Positions 7,791 to 16,112 of a stretch of 32,951 nucleotides of DNA are shown here, in pieces (within the stretch, counting starts at the first letter, position 1; each line of letters starts with the position of its first letter). The stretch is taken from NCBI GenBank assembly GCA_902802115.1, contig CADCKW010000004.1:16799-49749 (forward strand), read 5' to 3'. The position numbers and the translations under genes were made by a program. Source of the stretch: an uncultured Pseudomonadota bacterium (GTDB lineage Bacteria > Pseudomonadota > Alphaproteobacteria > Rs-D84). Below the pieces are notes generated by a model. The model did not search any database and was not told where the DNA came from. It saw only the letters and a list, made by a program, of their open reading frames with translations.

Positions 7791-10157
7791 ATGAATAGGA
7801 AGGGATTTTTATATTTTGTTTTATCATGCTGTGTCTGCATTGGTGTTGCCAATGCGGCTGAACGGTCTGCATCGTCACCAACACGCACACCAACAAACAC
7901 AAAAACCCAATCTGTTTCACGTTCGACTGTATCTGTGCGCACCCGCGACACATCACATCAACAAACTGGCGAACAACGTTCTGCAATATCTATATCGCGC
8001 CCACAAACAACAAATGCACGCAGCACAAAGAACATAGCAACACGCACACCACAACGCACAGTCATATCATCGCGTTCTGGATTATTATACACACCAATAA
8101 AAAACAAAAGTATTGTTGGTCGCGCGGCATCAATTGTACCGACAAATTCTGCAACAAATAATGACAGTGCATTTGGCGCAGATTACACAACATGCCGCGA
8201 CGCATACTTTACCTGCATGGACCAGTTTTGTGCATCAATGGACGACACATACCGTCGTTGTATTTGTTCGTCCAGATTAAATGAAATCAAACAAAAACAA
8301 TCTGCCCTATCACAAAGCACAGATTCATTAACCGCATTTCACGATTTAAATATGGACATAATAAAAAAATCAGCGGGCGAAGTTGCCGCAATGACATCTG
8401 CAACGGTTGGCGAACAAACGGCGGCGGCAACACATGACAATTCGCAATCTGCCCAAACACTCAGCACAATCAGTGATGTTTTAGCCCAGGCAAAAAATAA
8501 ATCATTATCAACGGCTGGCACATTGGACGCCGGCGGCGACATAAAATCAATATGGACAACCACAGATTTGGCATCGGGCGCAAACATTGCAAACCTGACA
8601 GGCGAAACATTGTATAACGCGGTAAATGCACAATGTTCAAACATGGTGGCTGAAAAATGTCCTGAATCCAGTTTAAACATGATAATATCTGCATACGGAA
8701 TGTATATAGAAAACGATTGTTCTAATCTGGCGACAAATTTGGCAAAACAAAAAAACACCGCCAACAGTGCAATTCGTGAAACAGGTCGTGAAATGGGCAC
8801 GGCACGTTTGGAAAATTATGATGCGCACAATTCATTATCAATCAACGAATGTATTGCATCTGTCCGTCAAGACCTGACGGCGAATACGGCATGCGGACCT
8901 GACTTTGTGCATTGTTTGGACATCACAGGATTATATTTAAACATTGATTCTGGGGAACCGATATACAGTCCAAACTTTTATAACCTGGCGAATCAAATAT
9001 CATTATCGGGGAATATATTAAACAATCAAACAAACCACATGATTGTAAATACATTAAACACAAAAAAAGTTTTTGCAGAAAAATCTTTGGATAAATGTCG
9101 TGATTTATCTGGCGACATTTGGGACGAATTCATGCGCCAGGCGATTATAGAAATACATCAAAAACAGCAAGAAAAAATTCGTACTGTTCGCACAGAATGT
9201 TTGGGTGTTGTAAATGATTGTTATGACACACAAACAAATCAATTAAAAGATTTCAGTAATATAGGCGACAAAACATTATTGGGTTTAAACATGGAAACCG
9301 TCGAAGATTTATGTCGTGAAAAATTAGACACATGCAGCAACCTTTACGGTGGCGGACCAAATGGATTGACGGCATTGGTAAATGCAATGCACGACATTGT
9401 CAGTCAAAGAATTGTCGCCGAATGTCAAAATCTGTTGCAAGATTTTGGAAATAATTTATGCGCGGTTCAATCAACAGATACATTACATACGTATCCATAC
9501 ACATGTCGCGTATATTCACCTGGGGACCAACGATATGCCACGATTGCGAAATGCAACGACACATCATCAATAGACACACAAACCTGTGGTGCTGATTATG
9601 CAAACAGTTTATATCAACGTTTTGTAAATTATGCGATGCAGGTTTGTATTCGTCCATCTGAATATGAAACATTGGCAAACAATGTTCCAACCGCTGTATT
9701 ACAAGACATCAATATAGTTATGGACAAAATGCGTATTGCAATGGGCACAGAATTATCGCGCGAATGCGAACGTTTGGGTGGCATATGGGTATCAAACGCA
9801 TATAACAGCACATCAGATACATCGATTGAATTATTGGAACAATTCTATACTGAAACAGGTGCAAATAAAAGTTGGGGTTATTGCAAATCACCAATAATAA
9901 CACCTGCAACATATACAATAACATTTGATTTACAAAACAGCGGCAACAACAATTATACTGCCGAAATAAAACAAGGCACAAAAATCACCATTACCCCACC
10001 AACAGACACAAGCTGTAGTTTTAAAGGATATTACACAGAACCGAACGGTGGCGGCACACAATATTTTGATGCATACGGAAACGCAACGCGTGCATGGGAC
10101 ATTACATCAAACACAACATTGTACGCACACTGGGAAGCCAACTCTTCGGGCAGCTAA
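7791..10157 (+). CDS. Cys-rich exported protein, paralogue 3, with C-terminal Flg_new/InlB-type repeat
   Basis: The 788-residue product starts with a signal peptide (MNRKGFLYFVLSCCVCIGVANA). A Ser/Thr/Arg-rich stretch of about 100 residues follows, then CRDAYFTCMDQFC and CICS, the same opening module as in the two minus-strand paralogues. Further shared blocks are MYIENDCSNL, SINECIAS, CGPDFVHC and KCRDLSGDIWDEFMRQA. The last 85 or so residues (YTITFDLQN...GYYTEPNGGGTQYFDAYG...TLYAHW) form a Listeria-Bacteroides repeat (Flg_new, InlB B-repeat type), usually found on surface proteins of host-associated bacteria; the paralogues lack it. No ribosome-binding site precedes the ATG, while TATCAT at 7775-7780 places the transcript start very near it, so translation may be leaderless. 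Function unknown; surface location inferred. Confidence 0.88.
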   Translation: MNRKGFLYFVLSCCVCIGVANAAERSASSPTRTPTNTKTQSVSRSTVSVRTRDTSHQQTGEQRSAISISRPQTTNARSTKNIATRTPQRTVISSRSGLLYTPIKNKSIVGRAASIVPTNSATNNDSAFGADYTTCRDAYFTCMDQFCASMDDTYRRCICSSRLNEIKQKQSALSQSTDSLTAFHDLNMDIIKKSAGEVAAMTSATVGEQTAAATHDNSQSAQTLSTISDVLAQAKNKSLSTAGTLDAGGDIKSIWTTTDLASGANIANLTGETLYNAVNAQCSNMVAEKCPESSLNMIISAYGMYIENDCSNLATNLAKQKNTANSAIRETGREMGTARLENYDAHNSLSINECIASVRQDLTANTACGPDFVHCLDITGLYLNIDSGEPIYSPNFYNLANQISLSGNILNNQTNHMIVNTLNTKKVFAEKSLDKCRDLSGDIWDEFMRQAIIEIHQKQQEKIRTVRTECLGVVNDCYDTQTNQLKDFSNIGDKTLLGLNMETVEDLCREKLDTCSNLYGGGPNGLTALVNAMHDIVSQRIVAECQNLLQDFGNNLCAVQSTDTLHTYPYTCRVYSPGDQRYATIAKCNDTSSIDTQTCGADYANSLYQRFVNYAMQVCIRPSEYETLANNVPTAVLQDINIVMDKMRIAMGTELSRECERLGGIWVSNAYNSTSDTSIELLEQFYTETGANKSWGYCKSPIITPATYTITFDLQNSGNNNYTAEIKQGTKITITPPTDTSCSFKGYYTEPNGGGTQYFDAYGNATRAWDITSNTTLYAHWEANSSGS

Positions 10158-10219
10158 CAACATATTCACATGCAAACCGGCGGTTTGCGAACACAAAAAA
10201 CAATCAACATAATTTTTTG

Positions 10220-10249
10220 TTGCGAATACAAAAACAAATTTTATATACT
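10220..10249 (+). promoter_or_regulatory. Promoter for the structured RNA
   Basis: TTGCGA (10220-10225) and TATACT (10244-10249) are separated by 18 bases. The predicted start, about 10256, falls at the foot of the long closing stem of the RNA. Confidence 0.55.
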
Positions 10250-10434
10250 AAAACACAGAATACAACGGGGGTTGTATTCGGGGCCTTAGAAAAGCCTTAA
10301 GAATGGTCGGTGCACGACCTGTATCGTTATCCCAAAAAAACCTAAAAAGGTCGATTCGGTCTTTATGACCACGTGATAACTATTCTGTGTTTTGCACCGT
10401 CACTATATAAAATCGACGGTGCAAAATTTTTTTT
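10250..10434 (+). ncRNA. Unidentified structured RNA, about 180 nt (6S RNA candidate)
   Basis: A perfect 13-bp closing stem joins 10250-10262 to 10381-10393. Inside are a 9-bp hairpin (10258-10266 with 10271-10279) that competes with the closing stem, a hairpin GGTCG-GTGCA-CGACC (10305-10319 region), and GTTATC (10326-10331) pairing with GATAAC (10375-10380), which stacks on the closing stem. A 12-bp terminator hairpin follows directly. There is no convincing coding frame. A promoter precedes it, so it looks like a free-standing RNA gene. The size, rod-like shape and AGCCTTAAGAA segment recall 6S RNA, but I cannot confirm this. The overlap of closing stem and terminator (10390-10393) also leaves room for a riboswitch or attenuator. 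It does not match tmRNA, SRP RNA or RNase P as I know them. Confidence 0.6.
10390..10434 (+). terminator. Strong Rho-independent terminator of the structured RNA
   Basis: TTTTGCACCGTC (10390-10401) pairs perfectly over 12 bp with GACGGTGCAAAA (10415-10426), followed by eight T residues. Confidence 0.9.
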
Positions 10435-10635
10435 GGCGCGATTTTATATTTCCCAAATGATTTTAACCCTGCGTTTTTTGGCGGGGTGTCTGCGTATAGC
10501 GATATGCGCAGGATCATTACCATTCTTGATTTTTCTAGCACCCCGACCGCTTCTGTTTTTATTCAGCGGTATTTTTTGTGTTTTGAAAAAACACAAAAAA
10601 TCACGCACACACCAAAAAGCCAAAAGGGGAGAAAA

Positions 10636-11919
10636 ATGAAGAAAATATTATGCGCATTGTTGGGAATGATGTTCGCGATACCGGGTTGGGCAGAAAACGA
10701 ATCTTATACAAATTTATTAGACAACAATACTTTTTTATATGGCTATCATTATGGACCATCCACTGGTAATCTTGAAAAATATTCCGGTAGAACAGCCACA
10801 CAACCTATTAGTGTTAAAGACATAGATAGCATATCTATCCGTTTTTCAACAAACAAAAATCAAGTTCAAACAGCTTTTATAGCATATGATGAAAACGGAG
10901 CAATGCAACAAAGAAACACGACATCTTTGGGCATGGGAATAACAGAAGGAACTTATGATGTGTCACAATATGATAAAGTTGCTTTTTTTTGGTGGAATAC
11001 TGATGCTTCGGTTGGACAACCTGGGGCAATTACAAATGTAATGGTCGTCAAAGGCTCAACCCCACAAGATTATACACCGTATTTATACCCAATCAAAATC
11101 GCCACAACCGCATACAACGCGGCGCGGTTTAGCCCTGTGGTGACGGAATTAAACGACACGATTGCGACAATTCGGTCGGTCGTGACGAACACAATTAACC
11201 AAACCAAAGCCATCGCAGATTTGCAGGCAACCAAACAAACCCGCCCAGATGAAACCTGCCCCGCCGGTAAAAAGTGCTTACTCGTCGAAGACAATGACGG
11301 AACACCCCATTGGTACGAGATTATCGAAAACGCATACGGCCTGCCAAGTGGATATACGGGGTTGGAGTATTTGCAAAGCACAGGAACACAGTATATCAAT
11401 ACAGGGGTTGTTTTTGATTCCGGCAGTTTAAAATTCGAAACAGACGTTTATGTGACCGCCAATATTACATCAGAAGAAGATTTTATAGGTAATTTTACTG
11501 GTTCCACATTAACAGCTGGATTCGTTGGTGGATTTTTAAATGGTATAACATTTTTATATTCTTCATCACCAAATGTAAATGTTCCAAGAATAAAACAAAA
11601 TTCTTGGCAAAAATACATTGGCGAATTTACAAATAGCAATCAAATGATATTAACATATGATGGTACAACTGTGTCAGCCACACGAACAAAACAACACAAT
11701 TCATCTCCAATTGTATTGTTTAGAGGTTCTAATAGTTATATGCCAGCCAAACACATAAGATTGGGTATTGTATCGATATATCTTAATAACACAATGGTTC
11801 GTAATTTTGTTCCTGCAAAACGCAACAGCGATAATGTCCTGGGGTTGTACGACTTGGCTAACGATGTGTTTTATACAAATGCAGGCACAGGAACATTTGC
11901 GGCAGGTCCGGAGATTTAA
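10636..11919 (+). CDS. Modular exported surface-type protein
   Basis: The 427-residue product starts MKKILCALLGMMFAIPGWA, a signal peptide, with AGGGGAG upstream of the ATG at 10636. After cleavage comes a beta-rich module (residues 20-150), a helical linker with IKIATTAYNAARFSPV, NTINQTKAIADLQ and CPAGKKCLL...WYEIIE, and last a concanavalin/LamG-like module (from about 245) opening GYTGLEYLQSTGTQYINTG and ending FVPAKRN...GLYDLANDVFYTN..GTG. The protein at 1-1254 has the same final module directly after its signal peptide, with the other modules behind it, so the order is permuted. The linker is more GC-rich than the N-terminal module, which suggests mosaic origin. A GC-rich repeat starts on the last base of the stop codon. 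Function unknown; a surface binding role is inferred. Confidence 0.88.
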   Translation: MKKILCALLGMMFAIPGWAENESYTNLLDNNTFLYGYHYGPSTGNLEKYSGRTATQPISVKDIDSISIRFSTNKNQVQTAFIAYDENGAMQQRNTTSLGMGITEGTYDVSQYDKVAFFWWNTDASVGQPGAITNVMVVKGSTPQDYTPYLYPIKIATTAYNAARFSPVVTELNDTIATIRSVVTNTINQTKAIADLQATKQTRPDETCPAGKKCLLVEDNDGTPHWYEIIENAYGLPSGYTGLEYLQSTGTQYINTGVVFDSGSLKFETDVYVTANITSEEDFIGNFTGSTLTAGFVGGFLNGITFLYSSSPNVNVPRIKQNSWQKYIGEFTNSNQMILTYDGTTVSATRTKQHNSSPIVLFRGSNSYMPAKHIRLGIVSIYLNNTMVRNFVPAKRNSDNVLGLYDLANDVFYTNAGTGTFAAGPEI

Positions 11920-11996
11920 TACCCCCGCCACCACCCTTAGCCTTTGGCGGCGGGTGGTCCCCCTCCCCACGCGCTGACGCGCCAGGGGCGGAATTA
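11919..11996 (+). repeat. GC-rich palindromic repeat, copy 2
   Basis: It starts ATACCCCCGCC on the last base of the preceding stop codon and ends GGGGCGGAATTA. A 41-base core (11928-11968) is identical to 12194-12234. Inner hairpins include CACCC...GGGTG and GCGC-TGAC-GCGC. Confidence 0.8.
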
Positions 11997-12004
11997 AAAA
12001 AGTT

Positions 12005-12068
12005 TTGATTTAGAAAGCCCCGAATTCAACTCCCATAAAAAAACAAGAGGCTTTTGTTTCTAAATCAA
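12005..12068 (+). ncRNA. Long imperfect inverted repeat, possible small RNA or 3' UTR structure
   Basis: TTGATTTAGAAA (12005-12016) pairs with TTTCTAAATCAA (12057-12068), and just inside GCC (12017-12019) pairs with GGC (12049-12051). A terminator follows at 12071-12099. It may be a short RNA gene or the processed tail of the upstream transcript; no coding frame is seen. Confidence 0.4.
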
Positions 12069-12070
12069 GA

Positions 12071-12099
12071 AACACCTGATGAAAATCAGGTGTTTTTTT
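12071..12099 (+). terminator. Rho-independent terminator
   Basis: ACACCTGA (12072-12079) and TCAGGTGT (12086-12093) form a perfect 8-bp stem with a TGAAAA loop, followed by seven T residues. It closes the transcription unit of the modular protein or of the inverted-repeat RNA. Confidence 0.88.
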
Positions 12100-12134
12100 A
12101 TGCAGAACAGCCCTGGTGGCAAATGGTGCCAATG

Positions 12135-12180
12135 ATTCCCCTCCGGCGGAGGGGAGGACCACGAAGTGGTGGGGAGGGTT
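12135..12180 (-). repeat. GC-rich palindromic repeat, inverted related copy
   Basis: It reads ATTCCCCTCCGGCGGAGGGG and then GACCACGAAGTGGTGGGGAGGGTT. On the minus strand it has the same plan as the other copies (CCCTCCCCACC, inner hairpin, GGTCC..CCCC, GGGGAAT). It sits head-to-head with the next copy, four bases away. Confidence 0.6.
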
Positions 12181-12184
12181 CCTG

Positions 12185-12249
12185 ATACCCCCTCCACCAC
12201 CCTTAGCCTTTGGCGGCGGGTGGTCCCCCTCCCCGATGGGGCGGAATTA
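12185..12249 (+). repeat. GC-rich palindromic repeat, copy 3
   Basis: It starts ATACCCCCTCCACC and ends GGGGCGGAATTA, with the 41-base core 12194-12234 identical to copy 2. The two copies are about 266 bp apart in direct orientation. Confidence 0.8.
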
Positions 12250-12285
12250 AAGGGTCACAATGCCGGGGAATTTATCAATTCTTGT

Positions 12286-13551
12286 TTATGCGGCTTTTTT
12301 TGCTTCCGCAAATATTTCTATTGGTTTCTTTGTTCCTTGGACGACATCTTTATCAATGACTATTTCACTCAAATCTTTTCTGTCGGGGGCCTCGAACATT
12401 GGTTCCAATAATATTTTTTCCAAAATACTGCGCAATCCACGCGCACCTGTTTTGCGTTTCACCGCCAATTTCGCAATTTCACGCAATCCGTCCGGTGTCA
12501 CAGTTAATTTCACACCGTCCAAATCCAACATGGCCGCATATTGTTTCACTATTGCATTTTTCGGTTCTGTTAAAATTTTAACCAATGCAGATTCATCTAA
12601 CTCTTGCAAAGTTGTTATAATCGGCAAACGACCCACCAATTCAGGAATAATTCCAAACTTTACCAAATCTTGGGGTTCGACATCCGCCAAATTATTTTTG
12701 CCCTCGCGTTCTTGTTTGGACGACACCTCTGCGCCAAAACCGATACCGGCACGAACACTTTTACGCGCACCTATAATTTTATTTAATCCATCAAATGCAC
12801 CACCGCATATAAACAATATTTTTGATGTATCTAATTGAACGGTGGCCTCGCCTGGGTGTTTGCGCCCTGCACCACCCGCTGGGACATTTGCAACGGTGCC
12901 TTCGATTAATTTCAACAAAGCCTGTTGCACACCTTCGCCAGACACATCACGTGTCAATGACGGATTTTCAGATTTACGCGCAATTTTATCAATTTCATCA
13001 ATATAGATAATTCCGCGACTTGCACGTTCAACATCAAAATTTGCATTTTGCAATAAACGTGTCAAAACACTTTCAACATCATCACCAACATATCCGGCCT
13101 CGGTAAGCGTTGTTGCATCGGCAATCGCAAAAGGCACATCCAATATGCGCGCCAGAGTTTGTGCAAATAAAGTCTTACCTGTTCCAGTTGAACCAATCAA
13201 CAACACATTAGATTTTTGAATTTCGACATCTGTATTCGTTGCGACCGTATGCCGTTTATAATGATTATACACCGCCACAGACAATGTGCGTTTTGCTTCC
13301 GTCTGGCCAATAATATAATCGTTTAAAAAATCGTAAATTTGATGTGGTGTTGGTAATTTTGCGCCACCATTTTTAACCGCATCTGCCTTTAAATCATCAG
13401 CCATAATATCGTTGCACAATGCGATACATTCATCGCAAATGCACACATTACGACCACTGACCAATTTTTTAACCTCATAAACAGCCTTGCCACAGAAAGA
13501 ACAAAACTGGTTATTTTTGTCTGGTGAAGACACTTTTTTATCGTCGCTCAT
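12286..13551 (-). CDS. clpX: ATP-dependent Clp protease ATP-binding subunit ClpX
   Basis: The 421-residue AAA+ unfoldase forms hexamers that unfold tagged substrates and feed them to ClpP. The N-terminal zinc domain has Cys17, Cys20, Cys39 and Cys42. The AAA+ module has Walker A GSTGTGKT (about residue 118), Walker [11 protein letters not shown], and the Arg-bearing RLP segment (PELVGRLPI). The length matches the family (about 424 in E. coli). The start at 13551 is the family start and has only AAAGAG upstream. It follows clpP with a 23-base gap, the usual clpP-clpX order. In alphaproteobacteria ClpXP degrades cell-cycle regulators such as CtrA and also CcrM pathway proteins; ccrM is also in this window. 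Confidence 0.98.
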   Translation of the reverse strand: MSDDKKVSSPDKNNQFCSFCGKAVYEVKKLVSGRNVCICDECIALCNDIMADDLKADAVKNGGAKLPTPHQIYDFLNDYIIGQTEAKRTLSVAVYNHYKRHTVATNTDVEIQKSNVLLIGSTGTGKTLFAQTLARILDVPFAIADATTLTEAGYVGDDVESVLTRLLQNANFDVERASRGIIYIDEIDKIARKSENPSLTRDVSGEGVQQALLKLIEGTVANVPAGGAGRKHPGEATVQLDTSKILFICGGAFDGLNKIIGARKSVRAGIGFGAEVSSKQEREGKNNLADVEPQDLVKFGIIPELVGRLPIITTLQELDESALVKILTEPKNAIVKQYAAMLDLDGVKLTVTPDGLREIAKLAVKRKTGARGLRSILEKILLEPMFEAPDRKDLSEIVIDKDVVQGTKKPIEIFAEAKKAA

Positions 13552-13574
13552 ATCTCTTTAATCCCCATTAAAAA

Positions 13575-14156
13575 TTATTTACGAACCAAAACTCCATCAA
13601 TCAAACCAAAATCTTTGGCCTCGGTTGGATTCATCCAATTATTACGGTCCATCGCGGCCAATAATTCTTTTTCTTTGCGACCTGTAAATCCAGCCATTTG
13701 TTGAACCAAAGTTTTCTTTACGCGTTGCATTTGATTCATTTCGATTTCCATATCTGTTGCCTGACCACGCATACCACCCAGTGGTTGATGAATCATAATT
13801 TCGGTATTTGGCAACGCAAATCTTTTACCCTTTTCGCCCGCAGCCAACAACACAGAACCCATAGATGCAACCATACCCATACCAATTGTCGAAACCGGTG
13901 CCTTGATATATTGCATTGTATCCATAATTGCCCAACCGGCAGAAATTTCACCACCAGGACTGTTGATATACATAGAAATATCAGCATTTGGGTTTTCAGA
14001 TTCCAACAATAACAACTGGGCAACAATAACACTTGCCATATTTGTTTCAATTTCACCTGTCACCATAATAATTCTGTCGCGCAATAAACGTGAATAAATA
14101 TCAAAAGACCGCTCACCACGTGGCGATTCTTCTATAACCATAGGTATCAAAGCCAT
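13575..14156 (-). CDS. clpP: ATP-dependent Clp protease proteolytic subunit ClpP
   Basis: This serine peptidase of 193 residues forms two stacked heptamer rings. The catalytic triad is visible: Ser98 in VASMGS, His123 in IMIHQP and Asp near residue 170 in MDRNNWM. It has the substrate-binding loop INSPGG and the C-terminal GLID. The start at 14156 has AAGGTGG upstream. A strong extended -10 promoter lies 37 bases further upstream and probably drives both clpP and clpX. No trigger factor gene precedes it, unlike in many bacteria; pgk does. Confidence 0.98.
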   Translation of the reverse strand: MALIPMVIEESPRGERSFDIYSRLLRDRIIMVTGEIETNMASVIVAQLLLLESENPNADISMYINSPGGEISAGWAIMDTMQYIKAPVSTIGMGMVASMGSVLLAAGEKGKRFALPNTEIMIHQPLGGMRGQATDMEIEMNQMQRVKKTLVQQMAGFTGRKEKELLAAMDRNNWMNPTEAKDFGLIDGVLVRK

Positions 14157-14192
14157 ATTACCACCTTTTTTGTAAAATCATGTTTTTATAAA

Positions 14193-14221
14193 ATTATAGC
14201 ATAAAAAAAAGCCGTTCGCAA
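14193..14221 (-). promoter_or_regulatory. Extended -10 promoter for clpP-clpX
   Basis: On the minus strand TGCTATAAT is a perfect extended -10 (TATAAT at 14193-14198), with TTGCGA (14216-14221) 18 bases upstream. The T-tract between the boxes may also serve as the end of the pgk transcript. Confidence 0.75.
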
Positions 14222-14248
14222 ATTTTCCGCCACTTTTTTCTATATAGT

Positions 14249-15415
14249 TTAAAGTTTCAAAACTTCAATGGCTGGCAAGGTACCCCTTTCAATAAATTCC
14301 AAAAATGCGCCACCACCGGTTGAAACATAGGTCATATCATTACGCACTCCCGCCGTATCCAGCGCAGCCACCGTTTCACCGCCACCGACAATGCTGACCA
14401 ATTTGCCAGTACGCGTCCGTTCTGCAATTGCATGCGCAACGCGAAAACTGGACTGACCCCAAACATCGCCCCATTCCGCCATGCCAAATGTTCCGTTCCA
14501 AACAACCGTCGCCGCACGATTTATTTCATCAATATTGCGGTCCGCGGTTTTGGGTCCATCGTCAATAATTACATCAACATCTGTAATTTCGTTCAAATTT
14601 TTATCAACGCGTTTTGCCGTTTTTTCAAATTTTGCACCAACACCTTTATCAATCGGCATTAAAAATTTGCAACCATGCGCCGCCGCAATATCCATAATTT
14701 CACGCGCCGTCGCCACCATATCTGGTTCATATAATGAATTTCCAACCGCCGCGCCACAGGCATAATTAAATGTGGTTCCAATCGCCCCCCCAACAATCAC
14801 AGTATCCGCCAATTTACACAATGTTTTTAATACACCAATTTTAGACGACACCTTGGCCCCACCAACAATCGCCAATAATGGACGATTTGGATTTTCCATT
14901 ATGCGTGAAATATTTTCTACCTCGGCCGTCAATAAATCGCCGGCAAACGCAGGCAAAATTTTTGCAACCCCAACCGTTGATGCCGCCGCCCGATGCGATA
15001 CCGCAAACGCATCATTGATGAATAAATCAAAACCACGCGCCAGCGCACTGGCAAACCCAGCATCATTTTTTTCTTCGCCCGCATAGAACCGAACATTTTC
15101 CATCAGCACGATATCGCCATCACGCATTCCCGCCATAAATTTTTTATCCAGGCAATCCGCAACAAAAGGTATTTTCATGTAATCTGCAATCGGGCGCAAT
15201 GATAATTCCGGCACATGTTCGCCGCCCGGTCGCCCCAGGTGCGCACAAATTGCGACACGCGCCCCGGCATCACGCAATTTATTTATTGTCGGCATACTTT
15301 GTTCAATACGGAAAGCGTCCAAAATTTTTCCATTTTCAATTTGGACATTAAAATCCACCCGCAGCAAAACATATTTACCACAGACAGAATTATAATCAAC
15401 ACTACGCAATTTCAT
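14249..15415 (-). CDS. pgk: Phosphoglycerate kinase
   Basis: This glycolytic enzyme transfers phosphate between 1,3-bisphosphoglycerate and ADP in the cytosol. Signatures are RVDFNVQ near the start, AHLGRP, GGAKVSSKIGVL in the nucleotide-binding domain, WNGTFGMAEW, and GGGETVAAL near the C-terminus. The length of 388 is normal. The start at 15415 is chosen because GGGG lies about 8 bases upstream; an ATG two codons earlier is too close to that site. The start region overlaps the end of rnhB by 14 bases, so the two genes are probably translationally coupled. Confidence 0.97.
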   Translation of the reverse strand: MKLRSVDYNSVCGKYVLLRVDFNVQIENGKILDAFRIEQSMPTINKLRDAGARVAICAHLGRPGGEHVPELSLRPIADYMKIPFVADCLDKKFMAGMRDGDIVLMENVRFYAGEEKNDAGFASALARGFDLFINDAFAVSHRAAASTVGVAKILPAFAGDLLTAEVENISRIMENPNRPLLAIVGGAKVSSKIGVLKTLCKLADTVIVGGAIGTTFNYACGAAVGNSLYEPDMVATAREIMDIAAAHGCKFLMPIDKGVGAKFEKTAKRVDKNLNEITDVDVIIDDGPKTADRNIDEINRAATVVWNGTFGMAEWGDVWGQSSFRVAHAIAERTRTGKLVSIVGGGETVAALDTAGVRNDMTYVSTGGGAFLEFIERGTLPAIEVLKL

Positions 15416-16028
15416 TTCCATTACCCCTTTCCAAAATCTTTTTTACCGGTCCAAAAGACTTTCTATAATGTTCATTTATACCATACTTTTCTATTGCGCG
15501 CAAGTGTTCGGGTGTTGGATAACCGGCGTTTTTTTCCCAATTATATTCAGGATATTTTTGCGCCAATTCATGCATGTATCTATCACGCGTCACCTTTGCC
15601 ACAATTGATGCCGCCGCAATAGATAATGATTTTGCGTCCCCTTTGACCACCGCCGCCCCACGCAACCCCGCCGGCACACGATTTCCATCAATCAGGCACA
15701 AATCAGGCGTGCGCGTCAAATTTGCAACCGCCCTTTCCATCGCGCGCATCGATGCCCACAATATATTTAATTCGTCAATCTCGGTTGGACTGCATTGTCC
15801 AGTTGCCCAAATCGTGTTATGCGTTATCCAATCGTATGCCGCATCGCGCTGTGATGCAGTCATTTGCTTTGAATCGCGTATAACCACCGGAATTTCAATA
15901 TTTTTATCCATAAAAATCACCGCACCCGCAACCACCGGCCCACAAAGCGGCCCCCGACCCGCCTCATCAACACCGGCGACAATACCAGATTGCGCCAATT
16001 CAAAATCAAAATTTGGGTTTGTTTTCAT
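15402..16028 (-). CDS. rnhB: Ribonuclease HII
   Basis: The enzyme cleaves the RNA strand of RNA-DNA hybrids and starts removal of single ribonucleotides. The 208-residue protein shows GVDEAGRGPLCGPVVAGAVIF with the first catalytic Asp and Glu, the mid-protein CLIDGNRVP with another Asp, KGDAKSLSIAAASIVAKVTRD, and the C-terminal YPEYNWEKNAGYPTPEH motif. The start at 16028 (MKTNPNFDFEL) gives a family-like N-terminus; an ATG at 16040 has a slightly better upstream GGGA and cannot be excluded. Its TAG stop lies inside the 5' end of pgk. A divergent cluster of small genes begins 85 bases upstream. Confidence 0.95.
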   Translation of the reverse strand: MKTNPNFDFELAQSGIVAGVDEAGRGPLCGPVVAGAVIFMDKNIEIPVVIRDSKQMTASQRDAAYDWITHNTIWATGQCSPTEIDELNILWASMRAMERAVANLTRTPDLCLIDGNRVPAGLRGAAVVKGDAKSLSIAAASIVAKVTRDRYMHELAQKYPEYNWEKNAGYPTPEHLRAIEKYGINEHYRKSFGPVKKILERGNGNEIA

Positions 16029-16074
16029 CACGCATATCATACCAAAAATTCCCAAAAAACAACAGAATTTTCAC

Positions 16075-16102
16075 TTGACAAACCTAATTCTTGTGCAATA
16101 AT
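16075..16102 (+). promoter_or_regulatory. Promoter of the small membrane-protein cluster
   Basis: A consensus TTGACA (16075-16080) and AATAAT (16097-16102) are 16 bases apart. The predicted transcript start is near 16109-16111, leaving a leader of only a few bases before the ATG at 16113. Confidence 0.75.
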
Positions 16103-16112
16103 CACAAACATT

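Noticed and set aside
10250..10434. tmRNA, SRP RNA or RNase P RNA
   Set aside because: No tRNA-like ends with tag frame, no GGAAG-type SRP loop and no RNase P core motifs were seen.
15990..16112. Longer N-terminus for the 70-residue membrane protein
   Set aside because: The upstream codons overlap the rnhB start region and lie before the predicted transcript start.
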